From assembly GCA_018383835.1 (NCBI GenBank), contig JAHAWR010000021.1:1-17217 (forward strand): a stretch of DNA of 17,217 nt, in the 5' to 3' direction. Source of the stretch: Candidatus Jordarchaeia archaeon. GTDB taxonomy: Archaea > Asgardarchaeota > Jordiarchaeia > Jordiarchaeales > Freyrarchaeaceae. How positions within the stretch are numbered: position 1 is the first letter of the stretch; every line of letters starts with the position of its first letter. The position numbers were made by a program, and so were the translations under genes. Of this stretch, positions 1 to 7,063 are shown piece by piece. Below the pieces are notes generated by a model. The model made no database searches. It was not told where the DNA came from and was given only the letters and a program-made list of their open reading frames with translations.

Positions 1-364
1 TTCGACGCCTTCTCTTTACGGCTTCTGCCACCTTCAGGAAGATTTTCCTCAAATTTTCTCTGTCACCTTCCCTGAGGGCTTCAATGTATGCTGGGGCCAG
101 GTCTCCTACGCCGAACCTCGAGAAGACGTCGAAGAAGAGCATTCCCAAAAATGAGTTTGTTAATTCCTCCTTCACGCGTGATAGAGCGTACCCGTAGATT
201 TCCTTGGGGTTGTCGAGGAGCCTTCTGATTAGCTCCTCATAGCTCTTGCACCCAAGTTCACTCATGATGGCCTCAAGCAGCCTAACGGTTGGATAGTCTT
301 GCATCTCTTCTGCGCGCCTAGCCATTCGCCCTGCAACAAACCTAATGGCTTCCTCCAGATCCAT
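1..364 (-). CDS. Hypothetical protein, C-terminus beyond the window edge
   Basis: An open frame of 121 codons reads from an ATG at 362-364 to the left edge without a stop, so the C-terminus is missing. The protein begins MDLEEAIRFVAGRMARRAEE and is rich in Glu, Arg, Leu and Ala with helical spacing; no signal peptide, membrane segment or catalytic motif is visible. The start is supported by GGGTGG four bases before the ATG and by an archaeal TATA-like box (GTTTAAGTTT on the minus strand) near 404-414, about 45 nt upstream. I do not recognise the family. It could be a helical regulatory or HEPN-like small protein, but nothing visible proves this. Confidence 0.6.
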   Translation of the reverse strand, partial: MDLEEAIRFVAGRMARRAEEMQDYPTVRLLEAIMSELGCKSYEELIRRLLDNPKEIYGYALSRVKEELTNSFLGMLFFDVFSRFGVGDLAPAYIEALREGDRENLRKIFLKVAEAVKRRRR

Positions 365-402
365 TATTCCACCCACGAGCACTTCATGCAAACTTGGTTG
401 AG

Positions 403-416
403 GAAAAACTTAAACT
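403..416 (-). promoter_or_regulatory. TATA-like promoter of the left-edge gene
   Basis: On the minus strand this reads AAGTTTAAGTTTTT, an A+T-rich box about 45 nt before the ATG at 364. A start of transcription about 26 nt downstream would leave a leader of roughly 20 nt that contains the GGTGG ribosome-binding site. Confidence 0.4.
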
Positions 417-524
417 TTTATTTCCTCGAAGTCCTCCATTGCGGCATGCGTGTCTAATAATTTACCATGTAGGAGCAGTTGCTTTTGCTGTGGGGGAAGG
501 CTTGCGCCTCGGTTTCTGCCGGGT

Positions 525-1568
525 TCAGAGCGTGATTAACGTGTAGTTTTTTCCGCCTCCCGCCGCAAACAACTGTATTCTTTTTCCCTTAGCTGTTTCC
601 ACGTCCAGCCTCAGCATGGGGAATATGTATACGGGATAGAGTGGGGTCTCGCCCCTCCTGTCTGCCTTTTTTTCGAGCTCGGCGAGTATCTTCTTAGCCC
701 TGCTGGCTTTGCTTTCCACGTCCTTGTTGTAGAACCCAAGCATGGCTTCCAAGTCGTTTCTCTTGAGTTGCTCATGGCTACTTACCCTTACGGCTTCAAG
801 CTGGCCGACTTTTTCCTCCAGCATCTCGGCTAGTGCATCATCAACCTCCGGCTTAGAGTATATTAGGTAGGCCTTCTTCCCCGAGATAGGTGGAAGCGAG
901 ACGTTGTAGGTGAAGAGGACGCCGGCGCCCTTGCACTTCTTGCAGGGGAACTTTCCCTCCCCCCTACAGTCGTCGCAGACCAGTCTGGCAAGCCCGCCAC
1001 ACCTGTCACACACAACTTTCCCGGAGCCGAAGCATGCAGGGCACTGAACCCTCAACTCCCTTTCCACTTCCTCCTCGCCCGAGAGTACGGTTAGAGTTAG
1101 CGTAAGCTCTTTCGCTCCCTCGCACTCGCTGCAGGAGAGCTCCCCGCTCCCCCCACACTCGCTACACGTCAATGACCCCTTCCCCTCGCACTTAGCGCAC
1201 TCTATGTAGCCTGCGCCAGCACAGTCGGGGCACTCAGTCTTCTCCAGCGAGCCAAATACGGGGACTTTAGAGTCCAGCTTGAGTTCATGCGGCACCTTCC
1301 CTCCGGGAAACTCGTAAAATTTGATCTTCAAGATTCCTTCGTAGTTGCTCTCTTTTTTCTCCGCCTCCACACTTTCCGTCTCGATCTTTGACATGAAGAA
1401 GACAGCAATCTTCCTGTCTACTTCCTTAACGAACTCGGCAGCCGACACGCTCGACCTGTCGAAGGGCATGTCCTTCCTGGCGAACAACTCCTCGACCTCA
1501 TCATCGCTCATGCCATCAACCCATCTCGAGAAAACCTCGTCGGGTGACGGCGGCTTAAGGAACGGCAC
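525..1568 (-). CDS. DnaJ-like protein with two four-repeat CxxCxG zinc clusters, no J domain
   Basis: A 347-residue soluble protein with eight CxxCxG-type motifs in two groups of four. The first group (about residues 113-153) runs CPDCAGAG, CAKCEGKG, CSECGGSG, CSECEGAK. The second (about 176-216) runs CPACFGSG, CDRCGGLA, CDDCRGEG, CKKCKGAG. Four such motifs make one two-zinc DnaJ cysteine-rich module, so this looks like two modules 20 residues apart. No J domain (HPD) is present. The roughly 110-residue N-terminal and 130-residue C-terminal parts are not recognised; the latter is charged and probably helical. Role is inferred only: zinc-dependent binding of unfolded protein or nucleic acid. 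GTG at 1568 is preferred because GGAGGGG lies exactly 6 nt upstream; a TTG at 1583 is possible. A CTTAAAAAG box lies near 1605-1616. Confidence 0.8.
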   Translation of the reverse strand: MPFLKPPSPDEVFSRWVDGMSDDEVEELFARKDMPFDRSSVSAAEFVKEVDRKIAVFFMSKIETESVEAEKKESNYEGILKIKFYEFPGGKVPHELKLDSKVPVFGSLEKTECPDCAGAGYIECAKCEGKGSLTCSECGGSGELSCSECEGAKELTLTLTVLSGEEEVERELRVQCPACFGSGKVVCDRCGGLARLVCDDCRGEGKFPCKKCKGAGVLFTYNVSLPPISGKKAYLIYSKPEVDDALAEMLEEKVGQLEAVRVSSHEQLKRNDLEAMLGFYNKDVESKASRAKKILAELEKKADRRGETPLYPVYIFPMLRLDVETAKGKRIQLFAAGGGKNYTLITL

Positions 1569-1628
1569 GCTAAACCCCTCCAACCTCCAATAAGGGGAGG
1601 CGAATGCTTTTTAAGATTTCTTTATCTA

Positions 1629-1654
1629 GTGTGCCCCCTAACTAAGGGGCACAC
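1629..1654. repeat. Perfect 9-bp inverted repeat between divergent genes
   Basis: GTGTGCCCC at 1629-1637 and GGGGCACAC at 1646-1654 are exact reverse complements with an 8-nt loop (CTAACTAA). It sits between the divergent minus gene starting at 1568 and plus genes beginning about 1773-1894, just upstream of the minus-strand TATA-like box. It could be an operator for a dimeric regulator or an RNA hairpin; the sequence does not decide. Confidence 0.55.
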
Positions 1655-1772
1655 CGCGTTCCCCGGAAAGCTCGCCGCTAAACTAAGTCTTGAAGAAGGT
1701 TTAACTGCCGACCAGCCTACCAGACGTTTTCCTGGAAACCTTATATCTCCGTCCTTCACTTCACGAAAACCG

Positions 1773-1907
1773 GTGGCGTGGATGGCTGGTTGCACCTCGG
1801 TCACCAAGCTGGCTGGCGGCGCCTCAACTGACAAGAGGCATAGCTTAGAGGTGAAATGTACGCGAGAATGCTCTGCCTTGAGGGGGTGTTTGCGTGGAGC
1901 GGTCTAG
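1773..1907 (+). CDS. Possible small Cys-containing protein upstream of the membrane protein
   Basis: An open frame of 44 codons begins at GTG 1773 (ATG at 1782 is an alternative) and ends in TAG at 1905-1907, overlapping the next gene's start by 14 nt. A good TATA-like box (CTTATATC, 1739-1746) is centred about 30 nt before the GTG, as expected for a leaderless message. The peptide has four cysteines (CTSV, then C-x3-C-x5-C near the end) and no similarity that I recognise. The same box could instead simply drive the membrane protein gene with a long leader, so coding status is uncertain. Confidence 0.2.
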   Translation: MAWMAGCTSVTKLAGGASTDKRHSLEVKCTRECSALRGCLRGAV

Positions 1908-2325
1908 AGGGGTCACTTTTCTCAGCCTAGCCTTCTTTGCCTTGGGAACCTTCCTAGTTGTTGTGTCTGTTTGGGGTTTAAGGGATTTGGTTAGCTGGGG
2001 TCTTCTTCGGCTCCTCGACTCCGTTTTGCTTGCAGCGTTCCTCGCTGTGGGCTTGACATGCAGCGTCGCAGCTACAGCCCTTTTTCAGCTAAGAAATTGG
2101 GGGAGGCAACTCATCATGGCGTTATCGCTGGTCGGAGCGCCCGTTGGCTTTGTGGCGCTTCTCGTTCCCCCCGACCTGCTTTCGTCGAGCAGCACCTTCC
2201 TTGCATTCATCTCTTATAAGCTCCCCCACTTCAACATCATAGGGGGAGTGGCGGCAATCTTCCTTGGTCTAACGGCACTCTGGTACCTTTCGAAGCCGAG
2301 AGTCAAGTTCCTGTTCTGGTGGTAG
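1894..2325 (+). CDS. Small integral membrane protein, four predicted helices
   Basis: A 143-residue, strongly hydrophobic protein. Four membrane segments are visible at about residues 8-28, 40-64, 72-90 and 112-132. A charged turn (RNWGRQ, about 67-72) follows the second helix, and the tail is YLSKPRVKFLFWW. That arrangement, with a W-R turn between helices and a short YL..P.VK tail, occurs in small uncharacterised prokaryotic membrane proteins; no catalytic or transport motif can be named. The GTG start at 1894 is preceded by GGGGGTG five bases away. It stands alone on the plus strand, divergent from the zinc-cluster gene, and is followed by a gene-free stretch with a T8 tract. Function unknown. 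Confidence 0.75.
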   Translation: MERSRGVTFLSLAFFALGTFLVVVSVWGLRDLVSWGLLRLLDSVLLAAFLAVGLTCSVAATALFQLRNWGRQLIMALSLVGAPVGFVALLVPPDLLSSSSTFLAFISYKLPHFNIIGGVAAIFLGLTALWYLSKPRVKFLFWW

Positions 2326-2562
2326 ACATGATGGTGGTGGAGCGGCTTCTTAGCTTTAAAGATGTTGCACTTCGCCGAGGGGTGTTGATCCCCGGTGGAT
2401 GTTTATAGGCGAGGGAACTTAAGTTTGCTGTGTGAAGTTAGGAGTTGGCTGTTGCAAGGGGGGTGTTGGAGAACGATTTGTGACGAAAGAGGAGGTCGGC
2501 AGGAAGAGACCCCATCAAATCCGATGGGGGAAGTAAAGTGGTCTTTTTTTTGGGCCCTCTTC
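2326..2562. other. Gene-free stretch with short hairpins
   Basis: Between the membrane protein gene (plus) and the convergent dehydratase gene (minus) there is no convincing gene. Visible elements are a TATA-like CTTTAAAG near 2354-2361, a short hairpin (GGGG, 7-nt loop, CCCC) around 2379-2393, a second hairpin at 2510-2530 and a T8 tract at 2544-2551. Together they could mark a small non-coding RNA of about 170 nt on the plus strand. No known RNA family was recognised. Confidence 0.35.
2509..2551 (+). terminator. Hairpin and T8 tract downstream of the membrane protein
   Basis: CCCCATC and GATGGGG form a 7-bp stem with a 6-nt loop (about 2511-2530), followed after about 13 nt by eight T residues (2544-2551). 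In archaea a T tract alone can terminate transcription, so this is a reasonable end for plus-strand transcripts. The hairpin is too far from the T tract for a classical bacterial intrinsic terminator. Confidence 0.45.
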
Positions 2563-3732
2563 TCAGAACATGTACTTTGCGACTCTAAGTATGGCGACCT
2601 CCCTGTTACCCACGAGCTCGGACTTCGTAGGCTTGCCCGAGGCCACTTTTAAAACTTCTCCCAGAATCTTTTTCCCCGCTTCTTCTATGGTCTCCTCTCC
2701 CTCAATTATGGAGCTGACGTCCACATCTATGTCGCAGCGCATCTTTCTGAATGTTTCCCTGTTGGCTGTAACCTTTATCACGGGCGAGACGGGGCTTCCA
2801 GCAGGCGTCCCCCTACCAGTCGTGAAGACTATCACTTGGCATCCCGCTGCCGCGAGCCCGGTTATGGACTCAATGTCTAAGCCCGGCTCATTCATGAGGT
2901 ACAGCCCTCTTCCCTTCGGCTTCTCGCCATACCCGAGCACGTCCTGCACAGGCCTGCTCCCCGCCTTACATATAGTGCCGAGCGACTTCTCCTCTATGGT
3001 GGTTATCCCGCCTGCAATGTTTCCCGGCGTAGGCTGAGCGCCGCGAAAATCTATCCCCATCTCCATCGCCCTCCTCACATAGTACTCGGCGGCGTCGTAG
3101 CACTTTTTTGCAACCTCGTCGCTGACAGCCCGCGACGCAAGTATGTGCTCAGCGCCTATCCATTCCGAGGACTCGGGGAGTACGACCGTTCCACCTGCGT
3201 CCACAACAATGTCCGCCACAACTCCAACAGCCGGGTTCGAAGCCAAGCCGGACGTCGCGTCAGAGCCACCGCACTCTATTCCGAGAACCAGCTCGCTTAG
3301 GCTGCACGGCTCCCTCTCAACGTCCAGCACCTCGCCCGCCATCTCGACGAGCACCTCGCAGCCTCTCTGAACAGCCTTGAGGCTCCCTCCCTCATCCTGA
3401 ATGTTGATGTGCTCCACGGGTTTGTCCCTCTTGGCTATCTCGCCCGCGACGAAGCCCGCAGTGATGTTCTCGCACCCCAATCCGACAACTAAGACCCCTG
3501 CAACATTTGGGTTCTCCCCTAAGCCCGAGAGCGTCCCCAGAACCCTCAAAAAGTCTTCCCCTATGTGGCCGCAGCCGTAGGGGTGTGTAACAGAGACCGC
3601 CCCCTCAATCTGCTCGGCGATCCTCCTAGCCACGTGGTTGGCGCACGCCACGGTTGATATCACGAGCAGGTGGTTCCTCACGCCGACGCTCCCATCCCTT
3701 CTCCTGTAGCCCATAAACTCGAACTCGTTCAA
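2563..3732 (-). CDS. UxaA-family dehydratase, catalytic subunit (altronate/galactarate dehydratase type)
   Basis: A 389-residue protein matching the large domain of the UxaA/GarD hydro-lyase family, metal-dependent enzymes that dehydrate sugar acids (altronate, galactarate); SuyB sulfolactate lyase is a relative. Family signatures: N-terminal GYRRRDGSVGVRN (about 8-20), the HPYGCGH segment (about 50-56), VLVVGLGCEN (about 81-90), ECGGSDATSGLASNPAVG (about 153-170), GNIAGGITTIEEKSLG (about 237-252) and the C-terminal FTTGRGTPAGSP (about 303-314). The TTG start at 3730-3732 overlaps the TGA of the upstream SAF-subunit gene (TTGA overlap) behind a G-rich ribosome-binding site, so the two are translationally coupled. 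In many bacteria both domains are fused in one chain; here they are separate. The substrate cannot be told from sequence. Confidence 0.9.
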   Translation of the reverse strand: MNEFEFMGYRRRDGSVGVRNHLLVISTVACANHVARRIAEQIEGAVSVTHPYGCGHIGEDFLRVLGTLSGLGENPNVAGVLVVGLGCENITAGFVAGEIAKRDKPVEHINIQDEGGSLKAVQRGCEVLVEMAGEVLDVEREPCSLSELVLGIECGGSDATSGLASNPAVGVVADIVVDAGGTVVLPESSEWIGAEHILASRAVSDEVAKKCYDAAEYYVRRAMEMGIDFRGAQPTPGNIAGGITTIEEKSLGTICKAGSRPVQDVLGYGEKPKGRGLYLMNEPGLDIESITGLAAAGCQVIVFTTGRGTPAGSPVSPVIKVTANRETFRKMRCDIDVDVSSIIEGEETIEEAGKKILGEVLKVASGKPTKSELVGNREVAILRVAKYMF

Positions 3733-4028
3733 CGCCCCCCTCCCCCCATGGCCTTCCAGACGAAGGTGCTAACCACGTTGTGGACGTGCACGTGTTCCCC
3801 CGCCTTTATGGGCTTACTCGCCACCCCTATGACCTCCCCATACTTGACTACAGGCTCCCCGACGCCTATGTCCTTCAGGGCGAACTTGTGGCCGAACTGT
3901 ATGTCGCTCTTAACCTCGACCTCCACCTCTCTCCCGTCAACCATAACCGTGATCCTTGTTCCGGATGGTATATCCGAGACGGCAGTGGCAACGTTATCCT
4001 TCTCACTCATAACCACAAATCTAGCCAT
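3729..4028 (-). CDS. UxaA-family dehydratase, small SAF-domain subunit
   Basis: A 99-residue protein corresponding to the N-terminal SAF domain of UxaA dehydratases. Signatures are DIPSGTRI (about 19-26), IQFGHKFAL (about 43-51), VVKYGEVIGVAS (about 59-70) and KAGEHVHVHNV (about 75-85). In the family this domain helps position the substrate for the catalytic partner, encoded directly downstream with a TTGA overlap. The ATG at 4028 has GGTGG a few bases upstream and a CTTTAAAT TATA-like box near 4061-4068, leaving only a short leader. It heads a two-gene operon. SuyA, the small sulfolactate lyase subunit, has the same architecture, so that activity is an alternative. Confidence 0.9.
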   Translation of the reverse strand: MARFVVMSEKDNVATAVSDIPSGTRITVMVDGREVEVEVKSDIQFGHKFALKDIGVGEPVVKYGEVIGVASKPIKAGEHVHVHNVVSTFVWKAMGGGGR

Positions 4029-4057
4029 CTAACCACCAGATGAAGAGAAGGGACGGA

Positions 4058-4069
4058 AAAATTTAAAGG
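4058..4069 (-). promoter_or_regulatory. TATA box of the dehydratase operon
   Basis: The minus strand reads CCTTTAAATTTT, a strong archaeal TATA box centred about 36 nt before the ATG at 4028. Transcription would start around 4038 and leave a leader of about 10 nt that just includes GGTGG. Confidence 0.55.
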
Positions 4070-4168
4070 TAACGTCTTCAAACCGCCTTCAGCGCTCATC
4101 ACAGCAGATTCCCCCTTCCATTTGAGTGTGTTGAGGCTGAAATCAGTTTCCCGGCTCGTTTAAGGACA

Positions 4169-4969
4169 CTATTTCTTCAGAAACTCTATTACTAGTTTGG
4201 CGAACCTTTCCCTTTCTTGGACTATCAGCCCGTGGCCTGAGTTTTCGAAGATCACGAGTTTGGCGTTCGGTATTCTCTCAGCTATCAGCTTCCCGTTTTC
4301 CGGCGGGACAAGTATGTCCTTTCCTCCCGAGACGACTAAGGTTGGCTTGTTGATGAGCCCCAGCCTGTCATACGCGTTGAACCTCAGTATAGCATTGATC
4401 TGCCTCATATAGGCGTCCGCCGGCATGATGAACTTTGAAATCCTTTCAACAGACGCTTCGATAATTTCCGGGTGCTCCTTGGCGAACTCTTCGGGGTAGA
4501 GCACATTAACAGTCTCCCTCGCAATTTGCTCGTCGGTAAGCTTGCTTCTATCCATGGTCAGCAGAGCCATCGCCTCCGGCCTCGGTGGAACCGCCTCCGG
4601 CCCTCCGGGAGTGGTGACGCACAGGACGAGCCTCTCAACCCTGTCGGGGTAGTTCAGGGCAACCTCCTGAGCTATCATACCCCCCATGGAGACCCCCAGA
4701 ACATGCGCCTTCCCAATGCCCAAGTGATCCATTAGTCCAACGGTGTCGTCGGCGAACGTTTTCATGGTGTAGTCCACCTTGGACTTGTCCGTTCTTCCCG
4801 CATCTCTGTTGTCGAATACCACGACTTTGAAGTGCCTCGAGAACTCATCTATCAGGAAGGGATCCCACCAGTACGCGTTGGCTCCAAGCCCCATGATCAT
4901 GGCCAGCGGGAATCCCTCGCCGTAAACCTCGTAATACATGTTGATGTCTCCAACCCTCGCGTAGGGCAT
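4169..4969 (-). CDS. Alpha/beta hydrolase (esterase or enol-lactonase-like)
   Basis: A 266-residue alpha/beta-hydrolase. The catalytic triad is visible: Ser94 in the nucleophile elbow GVSMGG, Asp218 in SGGKDILVPP, and His246 in ENSGHGL. The oxyanion-hole region is MIMGLGAN (about 24-31), and VVFDNRDAGRT (about 50-60) is a typical early-strand motif of the 3-oxoadipate enol-lactonase / arylesterase / haloperoxidase group. No signal peptide, so cytoplasmic. The ATG at 4969 is chosen because GGAGGTGG lies just upstream; an upstream GTG at 4993 would add eight residues that read like the ribosome-binding site itself. A CTTTTAAG box at 5014-5021 lies about 48 nt upstream and overlaps the stop of the broken Sir2 gene. 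Substrate unknown. Confidence 0.88.
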   Translation of the reverse strand: MPYARVGDINMYYEVYGEGFPLAMIMGLGANAYWWDPFLIDEFSRHFKVVVFDNRDAGRTDKSKVDYTMKTFADDTVGLMDHLGIGKAHVLGVSMGGMIAQEVALNYPDRVERLVLCVTTPGGPEAVPPRPEAMALLTMDRSKLTDEQIARETVNVLYPEEFAKEHPEIIEASVERISKFIMPADAYMRQINAILRFNAYDRLGLINKPTLVVSGGKDILVPPENGKLIAERIPNAKLVIFENSGHGLIVQERERFAKLVIEFLKK

Positions 4970-5012
4970 CACCCCACCTCCCATCCACCTCACACCTAAA
5001 TCGAGCCCAAAT

Positions 5013-5022
5013 TCTTAAAAGT
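5013..5022 (-). promoter_or_regulatory. TATA box of the alpha/beta hydrolase gene
   Basis: The minus strand reads ACTTTTAAGA, centred about 48 nt before the ATG at 4969, leaving a leader of about 20 nt with GGAGGTGG. The box overlaps the reconstructed TAA of the Sir2 pseudogene. Confidence 0.45.
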
Positions 5023-5750
5023 TTTCCTCCTCCATGAGAAGTCTCCAGAGCTCCGGCAGAACCTCCGCAGCCGTCCCTCAGGGACGGGTGCGTGTATGGT
5101 GTCAAAACGGTGCGGGTTAACCTCCACAAGCTTTGTCCCCTTCAGCGCCATCAAGGGAAGGCGGCACCCCCGGGGGCCACACGCCCGACGTCCCCACGAC
5201 GAGGAACAGGTCAGCCTACCACTCGCAGCCACAGCCTCCCTCAGCACGTTAGGGTCCACTGGTTCCCCGAACTGAACTACGTGAGGGTGCAGCGGAGTCC
5301 CACAGTCATGGTAGGGGGGTATGCTCTTGAGGGGGTCTCGGGGAGGTCTACCACCGCTCCATCCCTTGGACACCGCCCCCGCCACATGTTGCCGTGCAGT
5401 TCGAGGACGCGCCTGCTCCCAGCCCTCTGGTGGAGTCCATCGACGTTCTGCGTTGCGAGGCAGAAGTCCTCGAAGTACAGCTCCATCTCCGCAATGGTCA
5501 GGTGGGCTGCGTTAGGCTTGCAACGCGCCACCAGCCCCTTCCTCCACTCGTAGAACTTCATGTCCCCTGTTATTCCATGGGGCAGCTCTGCGGGCGAGCT
5601 CCCTCGCCTCAGGAATCTCCCACATGGACCCCCGGCCCGCGGAAAATGGGTACACCACTCTCAGCCGAAACACCAGCACCCGTCAACACGACAACATGCA
5701 GACTTCTGCTCACAGGAAGCTCCACTAACTCAGCCAAGATGCCACGAACC
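5015..5750 (-). pseudogene. Broken Sir2-family NAD-dependent protein deacylase
   Basis: Sir2 (sirtuin) motifs appear in order but in different frames: VVLTGAGVSAESGVPIFRGP (near 5635-5695), KFYEWRKGLVARCKPNAAH (about 5495-5560), LATQNVDGLHQRAGS and LELHGNMWRGRC (about 5370-5460), LHPHVVQFGEP (about 5260-5295), ADLFLVVGTSG (about 5180-5215) and KLVEVNPHRFD (about 5090-5125). A shifted tail AAEVLPELWRLL ends at TAA 5015-5017. At least six frame changes are needed, most at C or G runs (5629-5633, 5331-5335, 5167-5176, 5075-5077). Two of the four expected zinc cysteines are also gone (CPRDG and YHDCG instead of CxxC), pointing to true decay and not only sequencing error. The GAGxS and QNxD NAD-pocket motifs are intact. 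No single frame makes a functional enzyme. Confidence 0.85.
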
Positions 5751-6149
5751 CTCAACCACACTCCTCCCAGGAAAACACGCACACATGCAAAGCGAAAACG
5801 AAACTCAGCATGCAATTTTCCAGTGGAGTTGTGGAGATTGCAAGGTAACTGTAACCAATGGATAGAAGCAGGCAAACCCACCGAGAACAGGACCTTGAGA
5901 ACAACCTGTAAACCCCTAAATAATAAGCTAGCATGACCCCAATGTTTATTTTGGGTGCCCCATCAGTTAAAAGGTTTCAGGTCTGAGGCATTGCGCGACG
6001 TGCCAATCACTTTAAAGTTATCCCCCAAAGTTCACCGAAACCCACCACCCCTTCACATGGTGTGTCGGAGTTTAGCCGTGTTTGGAGCCTTACGAAAGGA
6101 TTAAATGTGAAGGGAGAAAAGCAAAGGCGAAAAGGAGGCGGAGAAAATA
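5751..6149. other. Gene-free stretch between decayed genes
   Basis: About 400 bases upstream of the Sir2 remnant and before the next remnant. Frames here are short and composed of unlikely residues on both strands. A TATA-like CACTTTAAAGT occurs near 6008-6018, but no credible reading frame starts at the expected distance from it. I see no repeat, RNA gene or mobile-element end. Confidence 0.4.
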
Positions 6150-6403
6150 TGAGTGACTCAAAAAAAAGTGAAAGATGCCCGCTGAGCATAGAGACGAGAT
6201 GGGAAAATATGGAGTTGGTTCTTGGCGTGTTTAGCTCCTTATACAAGGGGCGAGGAAAATAAGGCAAGCTATATTGACTATTTTTTAATTGGGACTGAGG
6301 GTCCTATTGGTTTGAAATTTTTGAGTTGTGGGATGAACTTAAGGAACCGTTAAGATGCGAAGTTAACCTCGCCAGGGCAAAATTGCTGAGAGAAGAAGTG
6401 TGA
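6150..6403 (+). pseudogene. Unrecognised gene remnant with a frame break at a T run
   Basis: A short frame starts at ATG 6150 behind an AAGGAGG ribosome-binding site and reads MSDSKKSERCPLSIETRWEN to a TAA about 6260. Coding-like sequence continues in the next frame (NKASYIDYFLIGTEGPIGLK, to about 6317). It then resumes in a third frame (FELWDELKEPLRCEVNLARA) to TGA 6401-6403. The second break lies in TTTTT at 6318-6322; one extra T joins the pieces. The joined protein would be about 85 residues. I do not recognise it. Its stop overlaps the GTG start of the next frame (GTGTGA), as in an operon. Confidence 0.4.
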
Positions 6404-6582
6404 TTGAAGGGGGGTTATTGAGGTGTGAAAGGAAAGGCGTCCCCCATTTAGATGCGATTTTAGTGGAGGGTTTGAAGGGTATGGGCTTCAACGATGTTGT
6501 TCAGGATGATAAGGCTCCAAGTGCTGTTGTAAGAAAACCTGATATTATAGGTGAAGGCAGCAAAACAGTTACTACAGACTAA
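6400..6582 (+). pseudogene. Unrecognised short ORF, probable gene fragment
   Basis: A 60-codon frame from GTG 6400 overlaps the stop of the preceding remnant (GTGTGA). It reads LDAILVEGLKGMGFNDVVQD (about residues 17-36) and then APSAVVRKPDIIGEGSKTV before stopping. The pattern of a helix, GF.DV, then PDIIG and a short strand resembles the start of a PD-(D/E)XK nuclease fold (GF.dv...PDii...tvlVEVK), but the protein stops exactly where the ExK motif would follow. This assignment is speculative. It lies in the decayed zone and shares its direction with the preceding remnant. Confidence 0.3.
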
Positions 6583-6719
6583 TCAAGGAGAGATTCCGAG
6601 GATGCCTTGGTCTTTCGATGGCAAGTACGAGAGGCGGAATTATTCACTTGGGTTCCTGTGGGATCGTCTGGAAAATATTTTCCCTTCTCTAAAACGGCCT
6701 CTCGCGAGACATAACTTTG

Positions 6720-7052
6720 TTAATAGTTCGGTGTTTTTCCCTTCTGAATATAGAGGGGCCACTTGGCATGCTCGAGCTTGTCTTGGGATATGACGTGTAT
6801 GTTTATGGCTTTTCCTTTAATCAGTTCCTTCAAAATTTTGCGTATTCTTTTTTCGTCTCTCTTAAGTTCTTTTTCCTCCTTGAGGACAACTGCTGCGTCT
6901 ACGCTGGAGAGGCCCCCGAATAATCCGACTCCGTAGGGAATTACGTCAACAACTTTGTCTCCGTAAACGTTTTCGAGGCGTCGTTTAATTTCGGCTAAAA
7001 CAGGGAGGAGTCCACTACGGGCACCCACGCTATTAGAATCGCACCCCTCCAA
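6720..7052 (-). CDS. MNT-type minimal nucleotidyltransferase-like protein with degraded active site
   Basis: A 110-residue intact frame resembling archaeal MNT nucleotidyltransferases, which pair with HEPN toxins. The region around residues 26-38 (ENVYGDKVVDVIPYG) matches the usual YGDRLVDVILYGS strand, and AAVVLK followed by a charged helix and AINIHVIS matches the rest of the fold, ending with a K-W-P-L-Y segment. However, the catalytic GS-x(n)-DxD reads GVGLFGGLSSVDAA, so the Ser and at least one Asp are lost. The protein is therefore probably inactive as an AMP- or nucleotide-transferase. The TTG at 7052 is tentative. Upstream are an AAATAAATAG box (7088-7097) and a palindrome at 7064-7079 over the expected transcription start. 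It could be a surviving antitoxin without its toxin, or a pseudogene still open by chance. Confidence 0.55.
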   Translation of the reverse strand: MEGCDSNSVGARSGLLPVLAEIKRRLENVYGDKVVDVIPYGVGLFGGLSSVDAAVVLKEEKELKRDEKRIRKILKELIKGKAINIHVISQDKLEHAKWPLYIQKGKTPNY

Positions 7053-7063
7053 CTATTCAACAC

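Noticed and set aside
4472..4735. Plus-strand frame opposite the first alpha/beta hydrolase
   Set aside because: The minus strand has the full catalytic triad; the plus frame is a shadow.
5394..5936. Long plus-strand frame of about 180 codons opposite the Sir2 remnant
   Set aside because: Its residues show no family pattern and the minus strand carries clear sirtuin motifs, so it is a shadow frame.
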